Assembly: GCA_937860195.1 (NCBI GenBank)
Contig: CALMBN010000300.1
Coordinates: 1-10,346, forward strand
DNA: 10,346 bases
Reading direction: 5' to 3'
DNA from: an uncultured Novosphingobium sp.
GTDB lineage: Bacteria > Pseudomonadota > Alphaproteobacteria > Sphingomonadales > Sphingomonadaceae
Positions 7,262 to 10,346 of the stretch are shown piece by piece (position 1 is the stretch's first letter; every line of letters begins with the position of its first letter). Made by a program: the position numbers and the translations under genes. The notes beneath the pieces are model-generated. The model saw nothing but the letters and a program-made list of their open reading frames with translations, searched no databases and was not told the origin of the DNA.

Positions 7262-8305
7262 TCACAGTCTTTCGAGGATTGCGTCGGCAATTGCAACGGT
7301 GCCGAGAGAACCGCCAAGATCCGCACCGCGCGCGCCATCGGCCAGCGCACGGGCAACCGCGGCTTCGATCCGTGCCGCCTCGCCTTCGAGCCCGAACGAA
7401 TGACGCAAAAGCATTGCCGCTGACAGCACCGTCGCCATCGGGTTAGCGAGGCCCTTGCCCGCGATATCGGGAGCGCTGCCGTGGATTGGCTCGTAAAGGC
7501 CTTGGGTGCCCTCACTGAGCGAAGCCGAAGCCAGCAACCCGATCGAGCCGACACACATGCTGGCTTGATCGGACAGGATATCGCCGAACAGGTTTCCGGT
7601 GACCATGACATCGAACTGGCCGGGATTGCGGACCAACTGCATGGCCGCGTTATCAACATACATGTGGCTGAGCTCGACCTCGGGATAGTCCGCCGAAACC
7701 TCGATCACCACATCACGCCAGAGCTGGCTCGTTTCGAGGACATTGGCCTTGTCGACCGAGCACAACTTGTTGCGGCGACCGATTGCCGCGCGGAAGCCGA
7801 CGTGCGCGATCCGGCGAACTTCGTCTTCGGCATAGGCCATCATGTCCCAACCCTGTCTGCGGCCATCGGGCAGCGTGCGGATCCCCTTTTCGCCGAAATA
7901 GACATCGCCGTTGAGCTCGCGCACGATCAGCAGGTCAATTGCCGAAGATACTTCAGGGCGGAGTGCAGAAGCATCCTCCAACCCTTTGAAAAGTTTTGCC
8001 GGACGCAGATTGGCGAACAGGCCCAATTCCTTTCGCAAGCCCAGAATTGCCTGTTCGGGCCGCAGCGAGCGTTCAAGCCCGTCGCAATCCGGATCACCGA
8101 CTGCACCGAACAGGATCGCGTCAGCGGCCTTGGCAATCGCCAATGTTTCGGCAGGCAGCGGATGACCGCTGGCCTTGTAGGCTGCGCCACCAACCGGAGC
8201 GGCGGTCAGTTCCAGACCTGGCAAGCCCAGCGCCTCCAGCACGCGCACAGCTTCGTGGGTCACTTCAGGTCCGATACCGTCGCCGGGGAGAACTGCGATT
8301 TTCAT
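7262..8305 (-). CDS. leuB: 3-isopropylmalate dehydrogenase
   Basis: LeuB oxidises and decarboxylates (2R,3S)-3-isopropylmalate with NAD+ to 2-oxoisocaproate in cytoplasmic leucine synthesis. The protein is 347 residues, a normal full length. [15 protein letters not shown] is the classic family N-terminus. Substrate-binding arginines are R91 and R101 ([14 protein letters not shown]) and R129 (VREL.GDVYFG, with Y136). The catalytic lysine is K186 in SVDKANVL. The metal-binding aspartates are D218, D242 and D246 (GDILSDQAS). The NAD-binding [14 protein letters not shown] begins at 272. All are present, so an active enzyme is expected. ELNGDVYFG and the LRP region favour LeuB over isocitrate or tartrate dehydrogenase relatives. 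The start is 14 nt after the recO stop, with an AAGG that overlaps that stop as a weak ribosome binding site. leuC and leuD are not in the window. Confidence 0.97.
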   Translation of the reverse strand: MKIAVLPGDGIGPEVTHEAVRVLEALGLPGLELTAAPVGGAAYKASGHPLPAETLAIAKAADAILFGAVGDPDCDGLERSLRPEQAILGLRKELGLFANLRPAKLFKGLEDASALRPEVSSAIDLLIVRELNGDVYFGEKGIRTLPDGRRQGWDMMAYAEDEVRRIAHVGFRAAIGRRNKLCSVDKANVLETSQLWRDVVIEVSADYPEVELSHMYVDNAAMQLVRNPGQFDVMVTGNLFGDILSDQASMCVGSIGLLASASLSEGTQGLYEPIHGSAPDIAGKGLANPMATVLSAAMLLRHSFGLEGEAARIEAAVARALADGARGADLGGSLGTVAIADAILERL

Positions 8306-8319
8306 GGGGTCACTCTGCC

Positions 8320-8907
8320 TTATCCGATCCGCGCCAGCCGCTCGCGCAGGATTGAGCGCGCGCCCATAACATCGCCGCGCCGATCTGCAAGCAAGTAGCG
8401 CTCCAGCCGCTGCCCGGCTTTGTCAAACCCGGCCATTCCGACGTCCGGATCGGGCTGCTCACCGCCATAACCCAGCTCGCGCAGCAGCAGCGCTTCATAG
8501 GCTACCAGCCCCGGCAGCCAGCCCCGTGCCGAGGGGGCGTGGCAGACCGCTTCGAGCAGGCCTGAGAGCGCCGAATAGAGCGATGGATAGGCCTGCCGCT
8601 CGGGCAACGTAGTGGTGGTGAGCGCGGTGACCCAGCCAATTGCTGCGGCTGCCAAGGGCTCGCCCAGCCACGGCCCGCGGCTATGGGTAAGCTCAAGCCG
8701 GGCGGTTGGAAGCTGCCCTTCGCTGCGCCAGCTCAGCTCCGCCTCGACCAGATTGCCTGGCACCAGGATCGGTCGCAGGTGCCGCCCGCGCCCGCCCGCG
8801 ACATAGCCCGCCAGCAGGCCGTGGTCGGCCGAAAGCATCCGCACAATTGCACCAGTCTCGCCATGCGAGCGGCTGGAACAGACAATGGCGGCGGTGCGCA
8901 AATGCAT
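8320..8907 (-). CDS. recO: DNA repair protein RecO, short form
   Basis: RecO works in the RecFOR pathway, helping load RecA onto SSB-coated single-stranded DNA at gaps and annealing strands. The 195-residue protein starts with the family's OB-fold: a beta strand ([22 protein letters not shown]), then [30 protein letters not shown] helical C-terminal domain follows ([55 protein letters not shown]). It is shorter than typical RecO (about 240) because the loop after GYGG that in many relatives carries zinc-binding cysteines is replaced by a short acidic linker. The frame is open 38 codons further upstream, but that part lies over a repeat and does not look like RecO, so I take ATG 8905-8907. No clear ribosome binding site is seen. 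A 154-bp repeat element separates it from ubiK; leuB follows 14 nt downstream, likely on the same transcript. Confidence 0.9.
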   Translation of the reverse strand: MHLRTAAIVCSSRSHGETGAIVRMLSADHGLLAGYVAGGRGRHLRPILVPGNLVEAELSWRSEGQLPTARLELTHSRGPWLGEPLAAAAIGWVTALTTTTLPERQAYPSLYSALSGLLEAVCHAPSARGWLPGLVAYEALLLRELGYGGEQPDPDVGMAGFDKAGQRLERYLLADRRGDVMGARSILRERLARIG

Positions 8908-8937
8908 TGGCGGGGTGTGGCGGGAAACGCGGTGCGG

Positions 8938-8954
8938 TTCAACAAAGGGTTGAA
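8938..8954. other. Short palindrome upstream of recO
   Basis: TTCAAC and GTTGAA flank a 5-nt spacer, giving a 17-bp dyad about 30 nt upstream of the recO start codon. It could be a small operator, a weak hairpin in the leader, or chance. No flanking promoter boxes could be assigned. Confidence 0.25.
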
Positions 8955-8955
8955 T

Positions 8956-9109
8956 GGTTCGCGCCGAGGCGCAGGGAAGAAAGGGGAGGCGCAGAGATTT
9001 GAGCCCGCGGCTATGCCGCAATCCAATTCAATGCCGGAGTTTGGCGCCGGGTCAGATCAAGGGAGCCGCTTCGCCGATTGCGCAACTTCTCTGCGCCTCT
9101 GCGTGAACC
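8956..9109. repeat. 154-bp intergenic element bounded by imperfect 24-bp inverted repeats
   Basis: The left end (8956-8979) and the reverse complement of the right end (9086-9109) match at 21 of 24 positions, both reading GGTTC(G/A)CGC(C/A)GAG then GCGCAG(G/A)GAAG. A further internal copy of the core, GAGGCGCAGAGA (8986-8997), sits exactly 20 nt after the left-arm core GAGGCGCAGGGA (8966-8977) and forms a perfect 12-bp inverted repeat with 9088-9099. The interior carries no convincing gene and contains a small hairpin, GCGGC/GCCGC (9007-9019). The right end lies 2 nt from the ubiK stop codon, so in RNA the element could act as a 3' structure for ubiK or as part of the recO leader. The layout resembles a non-coding mobile or REP/MITE-like repeat; no target-site duplication is evident. 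Confidence 0.6.
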
Positions 9110-9111
9110 CC

Positions 9112-9372
9112 TTACTTCTTTACCTTCGCGTTCAGCGCAGCTTCAAGCGCATCGATCCGCGCTTTCAGCGCTTCGTTTTCTTCGCGGGCCTTGGCGGCCA
9201 TCAGCTTGACTGTGTCAAACTCCTCGCGGGAAACAAGATCGAGGCCGCCGACCCCTTCCTTGACCCGTTCGCGCACAGCATCGCGGGCTTCGCGGCCCAT
9301 TCCGGCAACCGTTCCGGCCGCGCTGTTGAGCAGTTTGGAAATATCGGCGAGCAGGGGGTTTTCGCTTTGCAT
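9112..9372 (-). CDS. ubiK: UbiK/BMFP family ubiquinone biosynthesis accessory factor
   Basis: UbiK-family proteins are small, partly membrane-associated, trimer-forming factors needed for efficient aerobic ubiquinone synthesis, where UbiK partners UbiJ in the soluble Ubi complex. This 86-residue protein has the expected two-part layout. An N-terminal amphipathic region (NPLLADISKLLNSAAGTVAGMGREARDAVRERVKEGV) is followed by LDLVSREEFDTVKLMAAKAREENEALKARIDALEA, which matches the family's conserved RxEFD start of a C-terminal coiled coil. It ends in a lysine-rich tail. The start ATG lies 5 nt after the tspO stop and has only a weak ribosome binding site, suggesting coupled translation with tspO. 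Assignment to the family is firm; the ubiquinone role is carried over from E. coli and Salmonella UbiK and is an inference for this organism. Confidence 0.9.
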   Translation of the reverse strand: MQSENPLLADISKLLNSAAGTVAGMGREARDAVRERVKEGVGGLDLVSREEFDTVKLMAAKAREENEALKARIDALEAALNAKVKK

Positions 9373-9377
9373 GGGCG

Positions 9378-9944
9378 TTAGATGGCCTGTTGTGCAGTCT
9401 GGTTCAAGTGCAATGCCATATCGTTCCCTGCATCAGCACCGGGGTTGGCCTGCAAAATTTGCCAGTTAAGCAGCGCCGCGAACAGCCCCCAGGCGAGGTA
9501 GGGCAGCAGCAGATAGGCCGCCATCGGGCGGACTTTGTGGAACAGCACCAGTGTGACGATTACAGCCAGATCGATCGCGACCAGCAACACCAGCGCCGCC
9601 TTGATCTGGTGCGCGCCGAAAAACAGCGGCGACCAGGCGAGGTTGAGCACGAACTGAACCGCAAAGGCAATCAGCGCTGCCTTTCGCCCCGGCGCACCGC
9701 GCGCGGTCACGATCATGGCAACGGTTATACCCATCAGCAGATAGAGGAACGTCCAGACAATCCCAAAGGTGACGGGCGGAGGATAGAGCGAAGGCTTGGT
9801 CAATTCCATGAACCACGGATTGCCCGCCGCGCTGCCAGCCGATGCGCCTGAAAGCGTACCAAGCAGCAACAACAACGGGGCCAGGAACAGCGACCAACGC
9901 AGTAGCGCGGCCCTCAATTGGCCGGGGGAAGCGAGTTCGGACAT
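9378..9944 (-). CDS. tspO: TspO/MBR family membrane protein
   Basis: TspO is a five-helix membrane protein of the translocator/benzodiazepine-receptor family. It binds porphyrins and lipids; in Rhodobacter it affects tetrapyrrole and photosynthesis-gene control. The protein has 188 residues, longer than the roughly 160 of typical bacterial TspO, with additions at both ends. Helix 1 is about 17-36. The signature NPWFMELTKPSLYPPP (42-57) leads into GIVWTFLYLLMGI (helix 2). Then come NLAWSPLFFGAHQIKAALVL (helix 3 and the next loop), a fourth helix, and LLLPYLAWGLFAALLNWQILQANP (helix 5), all matching the family pattern. The usual Trp in the PPxWVFP segment is replaced (PPPVTFG). tlyA lies 67 nt upstream and ubiK 5 nt downstream on the same strand, so tspO and ubiK are probably cotranscribed. 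The ligand here is unknown. Confidence 0.92.
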   Translation of the reverse strand: MSELASPGQLRAALLRWSLFLAPLLLLLGTLSGASAGSAAGNPWFMELTKPSLYPPPVTFGIVWTFLYLLMGITVAMIVTARGAPGRKAALIAFAVQFVLNLAWSPLFFGAHQIKAALVLLVAIDLAVIVTLVLFHKVRPMAAYLLLPYLAWGLFAALLNWQILQANPGADAGNDMALHLNQTAQQAI

Positions 9945-10011
9945 TCGGTGCAGGCCTCGAATCAGGGGGCGACTTGAACAGGACTGTGGCGAGTCAACGA
10001 ACGGGTGGCAA

Positions 10012-10346
10012 TCAGTCCCGATGGGCCGAGATCAGAAACTCCACATTTCCTTCCGGGCCCTTGATCGGACTTTCGACGATCCCCTGGACCTGCCAGCCGC
10101 TGGCTTCGAGCCAATCGCGAACCTCGGCGCAGACCCGAGCATGAAGCACAGGATCGCGGACCACGCCGCCCTTGCCGACTTCGCCCCGGCCAACCTCGAA
10201 CTGCGGTTTGATCAACGCGACTAACCGGCAGGGTGTTGCAGCCAAGCGCAGTGGCACTTCCAAAACTTTGGCGAGCGAAATGAAACTGGCGTCGCAAACC
10301 ACCCAGCTGCACGGCGCGTCGATCTGGGCCGGGGTCAGCACCCGGG
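10012..10346 (-). CDS. tlyA: TlyA family rRNA 2'-O-methyltransferase, C-terminal part (cut by right edge)
   Basis: The visible C-terminal 110 or so residues belong to the TlyA (hemolysin A/FtsJ-like) family, SAM-dependent methyltransferases that modify ribose 2'-OH groups of 16S and/or 23S rRNA. Three members of the K-D-K-E catalytic tetrad can be seen: Asp in VVCDASFISL (codon near 10293), Lys in VALIKPQFEVGR (near 10209) and Glu in GPEGNVEFLISA (near 10041). EVGKGGVVRD and GIVESPIKGPEG are also family signatures. The first catalytic lysine, the SAM-binding loop and the N-terminal S4-like RNA-binding domain should lie beyond the right edge; the family is usually about 250 residues. A GTG at 10339-10341 is not the real start, because the frame stays open to the edge. 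The stop lies 67 nt before tspO. The hemolysin name of some relatives is historical and not supported as a role here. Confidence 0.92.
   Translation of the reverse strand, partial: RVLTPAQIDAPCSWVVCDASFISLAKVLEVPLRLAATPCRLVALIKPQFEVGRGEVGKGGVVRDPVLHARVCAEVRDWLEASGWQVQGIVESPIKGPEGNVEFLISAHRD

Noticed and set aside
6409..7446. Long plus-strand open frame (345 codons) opposite the GT2-GtrA and leuB genes
   Set aside because: It is antisense to two confidently identified genes, rich in His, Arg, Gln and Pro as expected for GC-rich shadow frames, and shows no recognisable motif.
7481..8398. Long plus-strand open frame (305 codons) opposite leuB
   Set aside because: It mirrors the codon pattern of leuB on the other strand and has no domain signature or ribosome binding site.
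8908..9021. 38-residue N-terminal extension of RecO
   Set aside because: It is encoded largely by the inverted-repeat element and has no RecO character; the conserved OB-fold starts right after ATG 8905-8907.
10339..10341. GTG as the start of a short gene in the TlyA frame
   Set aside because: The frame is open to the right edge and TlyA-family sequence clearly begins further upstream.
1..10346. Defence island, CRISPR array, phage or transposase genes
   Set aside because: None seen. All large genes belong to metabolic, repair, peptidase or envelope families, and no regularly spaced direct-repeat array is present beyond the 2-copy 20-bp repeat.

Overview
The window reads as a stretch of chromosome from a GC-rich alphaproteobacterium, most likely a sphingomonad (Sphingomonadaceae or Erythrobacteraceae). 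This is inferred from protein style and gene content: a lipoprotein M3 peptidase, a short RecO, a GT2-GtrA fusion and a UbiK/TspO/TlyA group. No rRNA, tRNA, CRISPR array, phage or insertion-sequence gene was seen. Coding density is very high; the longest gene-free stretch is about 204 bases (8908-9111).

Left part, plus strand. The window opens inside the 3' end of an unrecognised Ala/Gln/Lys-rich protein. Two secreted zinc peptidases follow: an M13 (neprilysin/PepO-type) enzyme with a Sec signal peptide and an M3 (Dcp-type) enzyme with a lipoprotein signal. They are separated by a perfect hairpin terminator. After the M3 gene comes a second terminator-like hairpin with a cUUCGg tetraloop. Next is a multi-membrane-segment PMT_2/GT39-type glycosyltransferase with a possible promoter so close to its ATG that the mRNA may be leaderless.

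Right part, minus strand. Read in the direction of transcription the order is tlyA (cut by the right edge), tspO, ubiK, a 154-bp element bounded by imperfect 24-bp inverted repeats, recO, leuB, and a GT2-GtrA fusion. Spacing is tight: 5 nt for tspO/ubiK, 14 nt for recO/leuB and 1 nt for leuB/GT2. Translational coupling is likely inside the cluster. The GT2-GtrA gene converges on the PMT_2 gene with only 4 nt between stop codons.

How the genes may work together. The GT2-GtrA protein probably charges a polyprenyl phosphate with a hexose and helps place it across the inner membrane. The neighbouring PMT_2 enzyme is the type that uses such lipid-linked sugars on the periplasmic side, so the two may form one envelope glycosylation pathway. 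The two exported peptidases probably degrade oligopeptides outside the cytoplasm. LeuB (leucine synthesis), RecO (recombinational repair), UbiK (ubiquinone synthesis factor), TspO (membrane tetrapyrrole/lipid-binding protein) and TlyA (rRNA 2'-O-methyltransferase) are housekeeping or accessory functions.

I found no clear new multi-gene system. The items most worth a second look are the inverted-repeat element between ubiK and recO and the convergent glycosyltransferase pair.
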